From an uncultured Sphingobium sp. (lineage in GTDB: Bacteria > Pseudomonadota > Alphaproteobacteria > Sphingomonadales > Sphingomonadaceae), in contig CAMLFF010000116.1 in assembly GCA_946479185.1 (NCBI GenBank), positions 1 through 9,091 of the forward strand: 9,091 nt of DNA, written 5' to 3'. Position 1 is the first letter of the stretch, and the number at the start of each line of letters is the position of its first letter. The notes beneath the pieces were generated by a model. The model was not told where the DNA came from. It did no database searches and was given only the letters and a program-made list of their open reading frames with translations. Positions 1 to 8,527 of this stretch are shown in pieces. The position numbers and the translations under genes are program-made.

Positions 1-39
1 AGGAAGTGACTGGAGTTCAGACGTGTGCTCTTCCGATCT
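1..39. other. Sequencing adapter contamination at the contig start
   Basis: Bases 6-39 are a base-for-base match to the 34-nt Illumina multiplexing (index/read-2) adapter, which begins GTGACTGGAGTTCAG and ends GCTCTTCCGATCT. In the full library primer the index lies directly 5' of this segment, so bases 1-5 (aggaa) are probably the end of an index. The stretch is synthetic and not biological. Genomic sequence resumes at 40. There, bases 40-41 (ag) fit the last two bases of a GAG codon, giving the E-M-E-Y order expected inside ThiC, so the junction is placed with single-base confidence. The adapter identity comes from memory of the standard primer, not from a search. Confidence 0.97.
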
Positions 40-41
40 AG

Positions 42-1510
<1,469 letters not shown>

Positions 1511-1511
<1 letters not shown>

Positions 1512-2227
1512 TGAGTAGCATCACTCAGCATGATGTCGAAAACGCCTTTTTGGTAATTAGAAGGGATGGGCTTCCGGCTGGGAATATTCCTTCCACCAAG
1601 TGGGACATCATTGACCCGAAGACAGGCGAGCGCTTCGCTCCCAAGGCGGTGCTACGAATTGCCAGAGAACTCGCAGGAGACGAAACCTCGCTACCGGGTG
1701 GAGGACCCGGCACAAATACCCCGCTCGCAAATTTGGGGTTTGAAATTGTATTGAAGCCTCATCTCGAGGTTTCTGATGCTGCAACAGACATCCAAGAAGT
1801 GCTGGCTTCTGAAGCAGATGAGACAACTAAACAGCGACTAGTTAATGCTCGCCTCGGACAGGGCGGATTTCGAGCCTCACTTATCGAAATTTGGGGAGGG
1901 AAGTGCGCCCTTACATCTTTAGATGTGTCGGCGGCATTGCGAGCGTCGCACATAAAGCCTTGGAGTGCTTCCAGTAACAAGGAACGCCTGGATCCCGCGA
2001 ATGGCATCTTACTGGCTGCAACAATAGATGCATTATTCGATCGCCATCTGATAACTTTTGACGACGACAGTAGAGTACTTACTTGTTCAACCCTTTCTCC
2101 CAGCACGCTCGAAATCTGCGGCTTAAAGCAGGGGATGAAAGTAAATCTCCAAGCTAGCAATCATCAGTATTTGCAATGGCACCGTCGCGAATTCGAGCGG
2201 GTATCAGGCTCAGGGCGATTGCTCTAA
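1511..2227 (+). CDS. HNH endonuclease, possibly McrA-like modification-dependent restriction enzyme
   Basis: This 238-residue protein carries a C-terminal HNH nuclease domain (about 115-185) of the HNH_2 type. The ordered marks are CALT with C132, SHIKPW with H147, DPANGILL with N164, and D173/FDRHLITF with D177 and H179. H147 and N164 are the expected catalytic positions; H179 is a plausible third ligand. The N-terminal part (about 8-80) has a different pattern: a small Ser/Lys-Trp segment, RFAPKAVLRIA, a GGG loop and LANLGFEIV. This resembles the head domain found before HNH domains in ScoMcrA-like type IV restriction enzymes, an assignment made by eye. No separate modified-base or sulfur-binding domain is evident between the two. 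The ATG overlaps the thiC stop (TAATG) with AGGTG seven bases upstream. Base composition is visibly AT-richer than thiC, suggesting horizontal acquisition. No methyltransferase partner is visible. The nuclease call is solid; the target is inferred. Confidence 0.8.
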
Positions 2228-2245
2228 CTCATCAAATCAAATGTT

Positions 2246-2279
2246 GCCGTGGGAAATTTTCGAAAAATGCTCCCACGGC
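2246..2279 (+). terminator. Strong inverted repeat after the HNH gene, probable terminator
   Basis: A perfect 9-bp stem, GCCGTGGGA (2246-2254) with TCCCACGGC (2271-2279), encloses 16 bases. These include a nested palindrome, TTTTCGAAAA (2257-2266). The stem begins 18 bases after the HNH stop codon. Neither side has a proper T run, so it is not a classical intrinsic terminator. It could end transcription weakly in both directions, protect the mRNA 3' end, or bind a protein. Confidence 0.5.
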
Positions 2280-2373
2280 CCTTCACTGCAATATTAACAT
2301 TGTTTCGAGCAGCCTGAACGATTGCCGCCTCGTAGACTAACAGCGCTCTCCAACCCCATCCCAAGCAAACGCC

Positions 2374-2404
2374 AAAACGCCCGGCCAGAAACTGACCGGG
2401 CGTT
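2374..2404 (-). terminator. Rho-independent terminator of rpmJ
   Basis: A perfect 9-bp GC-rich stem pairs AACGCCCGG (2376-2384) with CCGGGCGTT (2396-2404) around an 11-base loop. Read on the minus strand it ends in TTTT (2374-2377), and it lies 49 bases past the rpmJ stop. Stem, loop and short T run in the minus orientation identify it as the rpmJ terminator. The 94 bases between the previous hairpin and this one (2280-2373) show no gene or other clear signal. Confidence 0.75.
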
Positions 2405-2453
2405 AGCTATTCATCCAACGAGCCGCGCGGAGCGACTCGTCTTCACATATGGA

Positions 2454-2579
2454 TCAGCCCTGACGTGCCTTGAAGCGCGGCTGGGTCTTGTTGATCACAT
2501 AGGTGCGTCCACGACGACGAATCACGCGGTTATCGCGGTGACGGCCCTTGAGGGACTTGAGTGAGTTGCGGATCTTCAT
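2454..2579 (-). CDS. rpmJ: Large ribosomal subunit protein bL36 (41 residues)
   Basis: The minus strand encodes a 41-residue protein beginning [15 protein letters not shown] and ending FKARQG, which I recognise as bL36 of the 50S subunit. It is rich in Arg and Lys, as expected for an rRNA-binding protein. It lacks the four zinc ligands (Cys/His) of the classical 37-38 residue form, so it is the longer zinc-independent (C-minus) type usual in alphaproteobacteria. It is monocistronic: its own terminator lies 3' and a candidate promoter lies 5'. It stands apart from any ribosomal-protein operon, which is normal for this type. Only a weak GGA (10 bases upstream of the ATG) resembles a Shine-Dalgarno sequence. 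A gene this short is easily missed, and the overlapping plus-strand frame at 2322-2564 is not real. Confidence 0.95.
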   Translation of the reverse strand: MKIRNSLKSLKGRHRDNRVIRRRGRTYVINKTQPRFKARQG

Positions 2580-2626
2580 GATCGGGTCCAAATGATTCTG
2601 CGTGACGGAAAATTCGAAGTCGCGCC

Positions 2627-2654
2627 TCTATGGGGCGGGGTGATCAAAGTCAAG
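2627..2654 (-). promoter_or_regulatory. Candidate promoter of rpmJ
   Basis: On the minus strand CTTGAC (2649-2654), a good match to the -35 favoured in alphaproteobacteria, is followed 16 bases later by CATAGA (2627-2632) as a poor -10. Transcription would start near 2620, leaving a leader of about 40 bases before the rpmJ ATG at 2579. The position and the -35 support the call; the -10 is weak. Confidence 0.4.
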
Positions 2655-2758
2655 GCGCTGGTGCACGCTTTTAGGCCCTGCCGCGCCCAATTGGCCGCGT
2701 TCATGCAACTTTGCTGACCGTTACGGCATTGTCGAGAGAAGAGATGGATGAGGATGCA

Positions 2759-3391
2759 ATGGCGATGACGGCTTTCAAACAACAGCGCAAATTCGCAAGG
2801 CTGGCGGCGACTCCGGTGATGCTCCTCGGCGCCCTCCTTGTCGGCGGCTGTGCGACCAGCACCGGCCCGATCGACGTCACCCGCTTCCACACGCAACAGG
2901 TGGCCCGACAGGGCACGGTCGCCATCGTGCCCGGCAATCCGGCTGATGCGAACAGTCTGGAATTTCGCACGACCGCCAACGCCGTGAGCGCCGCGCTTGC
3001 CCGCAATGGCTTCACCGCCGCGGAAGCACCCTCAGGCCGCCCGCAATTCGAAGCCGTGGTTGATCTCATGCGCGAGACACTCTCCCCCGCAGCCGCGCGC
3101 CGCTCGCCCGTGAGCGTAGGCGTTGGCGGATCGACCGGCTCCTATGGCAGCGGATTGGGCCTCGGCATCGGCATCGATCTCTCCGGCAAGCCCAAGCCCA
3201 TCGTCGCGACTCGCATGCGCGTGCAATTACGCCGTACCGGCAGCACGGACATCTTCTGGGAAGGCCGGGCCGAAACGCAGGCCAAGGAAGGCTCGCCTGC
3301 TGCCCAGCCGGGCATCGCGGCGGGTCGTCTGGCCGATGCGCTGCTCCAGGGCTTCCCCGGCCAGTCCGGTGAGACTATCACGGTGAAATGA
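2759..3391 (+). CDS. DUF4136-like outer-membrane lipoprotein
   Basis: The start at 2759 gives 210 residues. A basic n-region (KQQRKFAR, 7-14) and a hydrophobic stretch (15-28) lead to a VGGC lipobox with C31. Lipidation at C31 followed by Ala at +2 predicts outer-membrane sorting. The mature part resembles DUF4136 lipoproteins: GPIDVTRFH just after the lipobox, SLEFRT in the middle, a glycine-rich turn region (about 121-142) and TDIFWEGRA (163-171), all seen in that family. Its biochemical role is unknown. GAGGA at 2750-2754 sits four bases before this ATG. An ATG at 2744 (purine-rich GAGAG upstream) and one at 2765 are also in frame; a TTG at 2711 is less likely. The stop overlaps the ATG of the peptidase gene (ATGA), suggesting coupled translation. 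No clear promoter is visible between 2655 and 2740. Confidence 0.8.
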   Translation: MAMTAFKQQRKFARLAATPVMLLGALLVGGCATSTGPIDVTRFHTQQVARQGTVAIVPGNPADANSLEFRTTANAVSAALARNGFTAAEAPSGRPQFEAVVDLMRETLSPAAARRSPVSVGVGGSTGSYGSGLGLGIGIDLSGKPKPIVATRMRVQLRRTGSTDIFWEGRAETQAKEGSPAAQPGIAAGRLADALLQGFPGQSGETITVK

Positions 3392-4539
3392 CCGGCACCC
3401 ACACAAGCTCACCCCTGCTCATCAACAGCGCGTTCGATAGCGGCAACATCGCCGTCGAATCGATTGATGGCAGCACCGCCACGCTCTCGATCCACAAGGA
3501 TCATCAGAGCGATTTCTTCCAATGGTTCCATTTCCGCGCCGCCGCCGCCGCTGGCACGCGACTCACGCTGCGCATCACGGGATTGGGCGCATCGGCCTAT
3601 CCCGATGGCTGGCCCGCCTACAATGCCTGCGTCTCCGAGGATCGCGAGACATGGAACCGCGCCACTTCCAGCTATGACGCGGCGCACGCAGGCGGCACGC
3701 TCACCATCGATTACACACTCTCAGGCGACGCCGCATGGTTCGCCTATTTCGCGCCCTACTCGCAGGAGCGGCACCATGATCTCGTCGCGCAGGCCGCCGC
3801 CTGCGAGGGCGTCACGTTGCGCCAGCTTGGCCTGAGCCTCGATGGCCGCCCCATCGACTGCCTTGAGCTTGGCACCGGCGACAAGCCCGTCTGGCTGATC
3901 GCACGCCAGCATCCCGGCGAATCGATGGCGCAATGGTGGATGGAAGGCGCGCTGGACATGCTCACCGATCCCGCCAATCCCCACGCCCGCAAGCTGCGCG
4001 CAGCCTGCCGCTTCTACATCGTGCCGAACATGAACCCGGACGGCTCTTATCGCGGCCATCTGCGCACCAATGCCGCTGGCGTAAACCTCAACCGCGAGTG
4101 GCACGCGCCCACCGCCGAGCGCGCGCCAGAAGCGCTGTGCGTGCGTGATCGCATGGACGAAACCGGCGTCGCCTTCTTCATGGATGTGCATGGCGATGAA
4201 GCCATCCCCGCCGTGTTCCTCGCGGGGTTCGAAGGAATACCTTCAATCAAGGATGAGCAGTTGCGCCTGTTCCGCCACTATCGCGACACACTCGCCATCC
4301 GCACCCCAGATTTCCAGACGCGCCTCGGCTACCCGGAGTCGCGCCCCGGCAAAGCAAACCTCTCAATGGCCACCGCACAGATTGCGGAGCGCTTCGGCGC
4401 CGTGGCCATGACGCTGGAAATGCCGTTCAAGGATAATGACGACCTGCCGGATGCCGCGCAGGGCTGGAGCCCGGAGCGATCCATGCAATTGGGCCGCGAT
4501 TGCCTCGCGACGCTGGCGGAGATGGTTGGGGAGGTTTGA
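3388..4539 (+). CDS. M14-family zinc carboxypeptidase, cytosolic carboxypeptidase-like
   Basis: This 383-residue protein has two parts. An N-terminal beta-rich domain (about 8-125) resembles the one preceding the catalytic domain in cytosolic carboxypeptidase-type M14 enzymes. The M14 peptidase domain runs from about 130 to 375. Zinc ligands are H175 and E178 in HPGE and H268 in DVHGDE. NMNPDG (214-219) and NLNREW (233-238, with N235 and R236) are the usual substrate-carboxylate-binding segments, and E344 in LEMPF is the general base. All key residues are present, so the enzyme should be active in removing C-terminal residues; its natural substrate is not evident. There is no signal peptide, so it is probably cytosolic, unlike the exported products on either side. 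It overlaps the upstream gene by 4 bases (ATGA) and the downstream gene by one base (TGATG), indicating one operon. Confidence 0.92.
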   Translation: MTGTHTSSPLLINSAFDSGNIAVESIDGSTATLSIHKDHQSDFFQWFHFRAAAAAGTRLTLRITGLGASAYPDGWPAYNACVSEDRETWNRATSSYDAAHAGGTLTIDYTLSGDAAWFAYFAPYSQERHHDLVAQAAACEGVTLRQLGLSLDGRPIDCLELGTGDKPVWLIARQHPGESMAQWWMEGALDMLTDPANPHARKLRAACRFYIVPNMNPDGSYRGHLRTNAAGVNLNREWHAPTAERAPEALCVRDRMDETGVAFFMDVHGDEAIPAVFLAGFEGIPSIKDEQLRLFRHYRDTLAIRTPDFQTRLGYPESRPGKANLSMATAQIAERFGAVAMTLEMPFKDNDDLPDAAQGWSPERSMQLGRDCLATLAEMVGEV

Positions 4540-5243
4540 TGTCCATCGCTTTGGCACTTGCATTGGTCGCCGCGGCGGAAGGCCCACAGCGGGCGGAACA
4601 AATCCATTCCAGCTTCCTCGAACACGACTGGTGGCAACTTGTCTCGAACGGAGACTTTGACGCAACAGCCAGCACCTTTTTCGAGGTGTTGATTTCGCCG
4701 CTTGGCAAGCCCGAGAGATGCACGGTCCTAGTTAGCTCCGGCAATCAAAAGCTTGATGGTGCGGTATGTTCATACGTCAAGCAGGAGTTCCGATACCGGC
4801 CCGCGCTGAATTCTCTCGGTGAGCCTACTTATGGCCTCATAGAGAGGATACTGAATGTCATTGCAGCTGAACCAAAGAGCCACATATTCAGAACCGGACC
4901 TGATTATATCCTAGAGGTTTCACATCTCCCCAAGCAATACTCACCCCAGCAAGAGACGGTAATTGATGTAGAGATTAATGAGCAGGGCGACTTGCACTCA
5001 TGCGCCGTCCCAAAGCGTCAGTCTGCTATTTCTCAATCAGGCTATCAGACGAAGAAGCTGCCTAAGGCACTAGCTGATTTGTCTCAGGTTGCATGCGCAG
5101 AACTTCCAAAGATTTGGGATCCGATGCCAGCAAGAGCGAGTGATGGACGCCCTATAAGTTATGTTCGATCGGTTCGCGTGCTCTTTACCGTCCCGGGCAC
5201 TGCAGCCGCAGCAACTGCGCCCGCGAGAGCCGCGGCAGATTAA
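4539..5243 (+). CDS. Exported protein with two TonB-C-like domains
   Basis: The ATG at 4539 overlaps the peptidase stop (TGATG) and is preceded four bases upstream by a strong GGAGG (4530-4534), giving 234 residues. Residues 1-14 are a short hydrophobic, signal-like leader. Two segments look like TonB C-terminal domains. The first (about 48-107) has C61, SSG, LDGAVC (C77), FRYRPA and a closing strand. The second (about 139-218) is more diverged, with C155, C186 and DGRPISYVRSVRV. The cysteine pairs could form disulfides in the periplasm. Without a typical TonB transmembrane anchor or Pro-rich linker it is probably not a true TonB energy transducer, but one of the secreted TonB-C-like proteins seen in sphingomonads. 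The middle of the gene (about 4730-5160) is AT-richer and uses rarer codons than the peptidase gene. The C-terminus is Ala-rich. Function unknown. Confidence 0.7.
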   Translation: MSIALALALVAAAEGPQRAEQIHSSFLEHDWWQLVSNGDFDATASTFFEVLISPLGKPERCTVLVSSGNQKLDGAVCSYVKQEFRYRPALNSLGEPTYGLIERILNVIAAEPKSHIFRTGPDYILEVSHLPKQYSPQQETVIDVEINEQGDLHSCAVPKRQSAISQSGYQTKKLPKALADLSQVACAELPKIWDPMPARASDGRPISYVRSVRVLFTVPGTAAAATAPARAAAD

Positions 5244-5267
5244 CGTCAAGGGTCGGCGCGGCTTCCC

Positions 5268-5984
5268 TCAGCCCAGCACCTCACCCAAAAAGTCCATCGC
5301 CGCCTTCCAACTGCGCCGATTGGTCTCCGGCTCAAAGCCGAAGGTCCGCTCTTCATTCAGCGGCATGTCATCGGCGGTGAAGGCATGGCCCGTGCGGCTG
5401 TAGCTGAGGAACTGCCAGTCCACATCCGCCTCCGTCAGCTCCTTGCAAAGCGCGACCTTCGCTTCGGGCGGGCAGAGATTGTCGTTCCAGCCATCGCAGA
5501 TCATCAGCTTGGCCGTGATGGCGGCGTTGGGGAATGGCGGCGCGTCGTAGACGCCGTGGAACACCACGCCCGCCTTGATCTCACCCCCCGCCCGAGCCAG
5601 ATCGAGCACGCATTTTCCGCCTGCGCAAAAGCCGATTGCGCCAAGCTTCTCGCCATCTACGCCCGGTAGCGCCTTCAACTCCACCAGCGCATCCAGCACC
5701 CGGCGTTTCACAACGCTGCGATCCGCCATAAAATCATGCAGGAGCGCGCCCGAGCTCGCCATGTCATGGCCCCGCTTGCCCTGCCCGTAAAAGTCCACCA
5801 CCAGCACCTTATAGCCCTGCGCTGCCAGCGTCTCCGCCTTGGCGAAATCCCATTCCTTGGTGCCGAAGAAGTTGGGGAACAGCAGCAGCCCCGGCTGCGT
5901 GCCCGCATCCGCATCGCCCACGATCATGGATTCAAACGGACCGCCCGGCCCTTGATGAATATGCACAGTGCGGGAAATCGCCAT
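5268..5984 (-). CDS. Dienelactone hydrolase-family protein
   Basis: This is a 238-residue alpha/beta hydrolase of the dienelactone hydrolase family, cytosolic by lack of a signal peptide. The nucleophile is C120 in GFCAGG, where most other alpha/beta hydrolases have serine. The acid is probably D168 in DGWNDN and the histidine is H200 in TGHAF. FPNFFG (36-41) and VVDFYGQG (62-69) match the oxyanion and core-strand regions. True dienelactone hydrolases open lactones formed in chlorocatechol breakdown, but many family members act on unknown esters, so the substrate is undetermined. GAGGA lies 8 bases before the ATG, supporting the start. The gene converges on the TonB-C-like gene with only 24 bases between stops and no obvious terminator. 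No ring-cleavage genes flank it. Confidence 0.9.
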   Translation of the reverse strand: MAISRTVHIHQGPGGPFESMIVGDADAGTQPGLLLFPNFFGTKEWDFAKAETLAAQGYKVLVVDFYGQGKRGHDMASSGALLHDFMADRSVVKRRVLDALVELKALPGVDGEKLGAIGFCAGGKCVLDLARAGGEIKAGVVFHGVYDAPPFPNAAITAKLMICDGWNDNLCPPEAKVALCKELTEADVDWQFLSYSRTGHAFTADDMPLNEERTFGFEPETNRRSWKAAMDFLGEVLG

Positions 5985-6184
5985 CGTCTTGGTCCTCGAT
6001 AATCAGCGTTGCAAGCTGCATTCATGGCCGATTGTCCGCCTGTGAACAAGGCCGCTCAGCCAAGCATCAGGGCCATCGCACCAGCCAGCTTGCACGCCAT
6101 CTAGATGGTGAAAATCATCTTACCGCATTTGCCGGAACTTTCGCTTAGCAGGTGAATTCTGAGGTCGAGAAACGAGAGGATGAC
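5985..6184. other. Divergent intergenic region with a 12-bp palindrome
   Basis: This 200-base gap separates the minus-strand hydrolase from the plus-strand small gene and should hold both promoters. No convincing -35/-10 pair was found for either. It contains a perfect 12-bp palindrome, CCATCTAGATGG (6097-6108), about 80 bases before the small gene's ATG. It also contains a perfect 9-bp inverted pair, TGCAAGCTG (6010-6018) and CAGCTTGCA (6086-6094). The palindrome is a possible operator half-way between the genes; the wider pair may be chance. Confidence 0.35.
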
Positions 6185-6364
6185 ATGAACAAGCTTTTGG
6201 ATTTGGACTTTCTGCAGGAGCAACTTCGTCAATCACAAGCAGCCGCAAGCACCGCAATGCATCCTGACGAGAAAGCCGCCCACCAAAGCTATGTCACCCA
6301 TTATCAGACCCTGCTGGAAACGCTGCGCGCCCGCGGTCGCGCTGCTTCACCCATCAACGTCTGA
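6185..6364 (+). CDS. Small uncharacterised protein (59 residues)
   Basis: The ATG at 6185 is preceded four bases upstream by AGAGGA (6175-6180), a good ribosome-binding site, which favours it over the in-frame GTG at 6152. The 59-residue product begins MNKLLDLDFLQEQLRQ and ends with a basic RARGR patch. It looks fully helical, with two likely amphipathic helices (about 5-22 and 27-50) joined by a short turn near MHPDE. There is no signal peptide, cysteine or membrane segment. I do not recognise a family. A good ribosome-binding site and alphaproteobacterial-style codons argue that it is a real gene. It sits 82 bases before gpmA on the same strand and could be co-transcribed with it, though the gap has room for a separate promoter. 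Confidence 0.65.
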   Translation: MNKLLDLDFLQEQLRQSQAAASTAMHPDEKAAHQSYVTHYQTLLETLRARGRAASPINV

Positions 6365-6392
6365 GCTAATCCCGATCATCTGCACATTGCGC

Positions 6393-6410
6393 TCGCGTTA
6401 AATCGCGTTA
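6393..6410 (+). repeat. Tandem 8-bp direct repeat upstream of gpmA
   Basis: TCGCGTTA occurs twice (6393-6400 and 6403-6410) with two bases between, so the copies are 10 bp apart, one helical turn. The pair ends 36 bases before the gpmA ATG, where a promoter or a regulator site would be expected. No good -35/-10 pair was identified in the 82-base gap. A regulatory role is a guess based on phasing and position. Confidence 0.35.
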
Positions 6411-6446
6411 TCAGGCGCGGAACCGCAGCCAGACCGGAGTCCTCTC

Positions 6447-7133
6447 ATGCCCACGCTCGTTCTCATTCGCCACGGCCAATCCAGCTGGAACCTTGAGAAC
6501 CGTTTCACCGGCTGGTGGGATGTGGACGTGACGGAGAAGGGCGCGGCTGAAGCTGTCGCCGCTGGCGAGCTGATGAAAGCCAAGGGCCTGGATTTCGACC
6601 AGTGCTACACCTCGCTCCAGACCCGCGCGATCAAGACGCTGAATCTCGCCCTGGAATCCATGCAGCGGCTCTGGCTGCCGGTCGAGAAGGACTGGCGCCT
6701 CAATGAGCGCCATTATGGCGGCCTCACGGGCCTCGACAAAGCCGAGACGGCCGCAAAGCATGGCGATGATCAGGTGAAGATCTGGCGTCGCAGCTTCGAC
6801 GTGCCACCGCCGCCGCTGGAAGCAGGCAGCGAGTTCGATCTCTCCAAGGATCGCCGCTATGCAGGCATCCCCATCCCCGCGACGGAAAGCCTCAAGGATA
6901 CCATCGCCCGCGTGCTGCCCTATTGGGAGGGCACGATCGCGCCGGACCTGAAGGCAGGCAAGCGCGTGCTCATCTCCGCCCACGGCAATTCACTGCGCGC
7001 ACTGGTCAAGCACCTCTCCAACATCCCGGATGACGAGATCACCAGCCTGGAGATCCCCACCGGCCAGCCGATCGTCTATGAGCTTGCGGACGATCTGAGC
7101 GCGCTCGACCGCTATTATCTCTCGGAACGATAA
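6447..7133 (+). CDS. gpmA: 2,3-bisphosphoglycerate-dependent phosphoglycerate mutase
   Basis: GpmA interconverts 3- and 2-phosphoglycerate in glycolysis and gluconeogenesis, using a phosphohistidine primed by 2,3-bisphosphoglycerate. The 228-residue length is typical. The phosphohistidine H9 lies in [11 protein letters not shown]8, R60, E87 in NERHYGGL (86-93) and H179 in [10 protein letters not shown] complete the active site. [17 protein letters not shown] (16-32) is the conserved segment that distinguishes GpmA from broader histidine phosphatases. GGAG (6436-6439) is spaced seven bases from the ATG. The gene converges on the MFS transporter gene 12 bases away, and its TAA stop touches the shared hairpin there. 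Confidence 0.96.
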   Translation: MPTLVLIRHGQSSWNLENRFTGWWDVDVTEKGAAEAVAAGELMKAKGLDFDQCYTSLQTRAIKTLNLALESMQRLWLPVEKDWRLNERHYGGLTGLDKAETAAKHGDDQVKIWRRSFDVPPPPLEAGSEFDLSKDRRYAGIPIPATESLKDTIARVLPYWEGTIAPDLKAGKRVLISAHGNSLRALVKHLSNIPDDEITSLEIPTGQPIVYELADDLSALDRYYLSER

Positions 7134-7160
7134 GGGCGCGGCGGCTTAACCCGCCGCCCT
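7133..7160. terminator. Shared hairpin between gpmA and the transporter gene
   Basis: AGGGCGCGGCGG (7133-7144) pairs with CCGCCGCCCT (7151-7160) as a 10-bp GC-rich stem with a two-base bulge. The loop is CTTAAC (7145-7150). The last base of the gpmA stop begins the left arm, and the loop contains the transporter's stop codon (7146-7148). One hairpin could therefore end both convergent transcripts. It lacks a T run on either side, so it may only weakly terminate or may mainly stabilise 3' ends. Confidence 0.5.
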
Positions 7161-8471
7161 GTTCCGCACCAACGCAACGGCCAGCGCCGCGATCAGCAGG
7201 GGCGCGCCAAAGGCAATCGCAACACCCGTCGGCCCGATATCCTCGGCCAGCAGCCAGCCGCCCGTCGCCGGGCCGATGATCGCGAGCAGACGCCCCGCCC
7301 CCGACGTCCAGCCAAGCGCTGTCGCGCGGATTTGCGTGGGGTATGAGGCGGAGACGAAGGCATAGAGCCCGCTGATCGCGCCCACCACGAAGGCGCCATA
7401 GGTGACCGCCATGAACCCCGCCAGCAGCGGCGTGAACGGTCGCACCATATAGGCCAGCATGCAAAGCCCGCCCGCCGTAAAGCAGATCATCAGCGCCTTG
7501 CGCAGCCCGATCCAGTTGACGAGCAGGATCATCAGCAGCGGCCACGCAATCGCGCCAACGGAGGAAAGCGCAAACAGCCCCGCCGCCTGCGCCATCGGAA
7601 AGCCCATCTGCAAATGCCAGAAGGTCGGCGCCCAGCTCGCCACGATATTGCCGACGAACATCATCATGCCGCCCGCCAGCATGAACAGCAAAGTCATCGC
7701 CAACCGGCCCTCCGTAAAGAGCGCCTTGAACGATGATTTGCTGCTCATCGGCTCATCGACCATATAGCTCGTGCCGAGTTCGGCCTGTGGGGCGATCCGG
7801 CGCAGCACGCGGTTGATCTGCTCGATCGGGCGATTGGCGATCACCAGAAAACGCGGCGATTCCGGCAGCAGGAAGAACAGAAAAGGCAGCAGGATCAAAG
7901 GCGCAAGCCCGCCCGCGAGAAACACGCCCCACCAATCAAGCTGCGCCACGATGATTGGCGCCAGCGCACTGCCCGATGCTGCGCCAAGCGCAAAGCAGGC
8001 GGTCACGAGAATGATCTGCCGTGGCCGCGCCCGCTGCGGCGCCATCTCGGCCACGAGCGAAATCACATTAGGCGTAATGCCGCCGAAAAAGGCGAAAGCG
8101 ATCAGCCGCAGGATCGACACCATCGTCAAGGTCGTGACAATAGCCGTCGCCAGCGTGACCAGGCCGAAGCCCAATATGCAGGCCAGGATGACCGTCTTGC
8201 GCCCAACCTTGTCGGCAAGCGGCGCGATCATGGTGTAGCCAAGCGCCAGCCCGATGCCCTGCGCGACGAAAACGGCGGAGATTGCCGGAGGCTCAACAGC
8301 CAGCCCCGCCGCCAGCGCCGGAACGATGGCGCCCAGCATATACATGTCGAAGCCCTCGATCGCCATGATGAGCCCGCACAGCCCAAACACAAACCAGCGC
8401 CACGCGCCGAGCGGGCGATCCAGCACCGTTTCAATGTCAATAGTCCGCGCCGCCGCCTCTGCCATGCTCAT
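7146..8471 (-). CDS. MFS transporter, AAHS (aromatic acid:H+ symporter) type
   Basis: This is an inner-membrane permease of 441 residues from the ATG at 8471. It has about 12 hydrophobic segments in two halves around a cytoplasmic loop (about 205-260). Helix 1 carries the GFDMYMLG motif (40-47), like the DGFD-type motif that aromatic-acid carriers such as PcaK and BenK use. LADKVGRKTV (85-94) is the MFS loop 2-3 signature. PESPRF (203-208) ends the first half and YPTQIRATALGW (377-388) is the matching motif in the second half. The likely cargo is a hydroxylated or simple aromatic carboxylate, imported with protons; the exact substrate is not readable. The longer frame from a GTG at 8528 is unlikely because it lies in the predicted -10. 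The ATG at 8465 is another possibility. No strong ribosome-binding site precedes either ATG. Confidence 0.88.
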   Translation of the reverse strand: MSMAEAAARTIDIETVLDRPLGAWRWFVFGLCGLIMAIEGFDMYMLGAIVPALAAGLAVEPPAISAVFVAQGIGLALGYTMIAPLADKVGRKTVILACILGFGLVTLATAIVTTLTMVSILRLIAFAFFGGITPNVISLVAEMAPQRARPRQIILVTACFALGAASGSALAPIIVAQLDWWGVFLAGGLAPLILLPFLFFLLPESPRFLVIANRPIEQINRVLRRIAPQAELGTSYMVDEPMSSKSSFKALFTEGRLAMTLLFMLAGGMMMFVGNIVASWAPTFWHLQMGFPMAQAAGLFALSSVGAIAWPLLMILLVNWIGLRKALMICFTAGGLCMLAYMVRPFTPLLAGFMAVTYGAFVVGAISGLYAFVSASYPTQIRATALGWTSGAGRLLAIIGPATGGWLLAEDIGPTGVAIAFGAPLLIAALAVALVRNRAAG

Positions 8472-8527
8472 CCCATCCCGAACCGACGCAGCCCCGCTCC
8501 GAGGCGATGCACTGCGAACCCATGCCA

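Noticed and set aside
2322..2564. 80-codon plus-strand reading frame
   Set aside because: It runs antisense across rpmJ and through its terminator and has no ribosome-binding site; it is a by-product of the bL36 codons.
2711..2758. Extended TTG start for the lipoprotein gene
   Set aside because: It would place 16 extra residues, acidic in part, before a well-formed signal peptide, and no ribosome-binding site precedes it; starts at 2744-2765 fit better.
4500..4538. Upstream TTG start for the TonB-C-like gene
   Set aside because: It lies inside the peptidase gene, while the ATG at 4539 has a strong GGAGG and an immediate hydrophobic leader.
5221..5235. CCGCG-AGAGC-CGCGG hairpin at the end of the TonB-C-like gene
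   Set aside because: The stem is only 5 bp, lies within the Ala-rich coding tail, and has no T run; it is likely a codon-composition effect.
6134..6160. GGAAC before the small gene as a general-stress (EcfG) promoter
   Set aside because: The expected GTT about 16-17 bases downstream is missing.
5268..8471. An aromatic-degradation gene cluster (hydrolase plus AAHS transporter)
   Set aside because: The two genes are separated by a plus-strand small gene and gpmA, have separate control regions, and no dioxygenase, isomerase or regulator is present.
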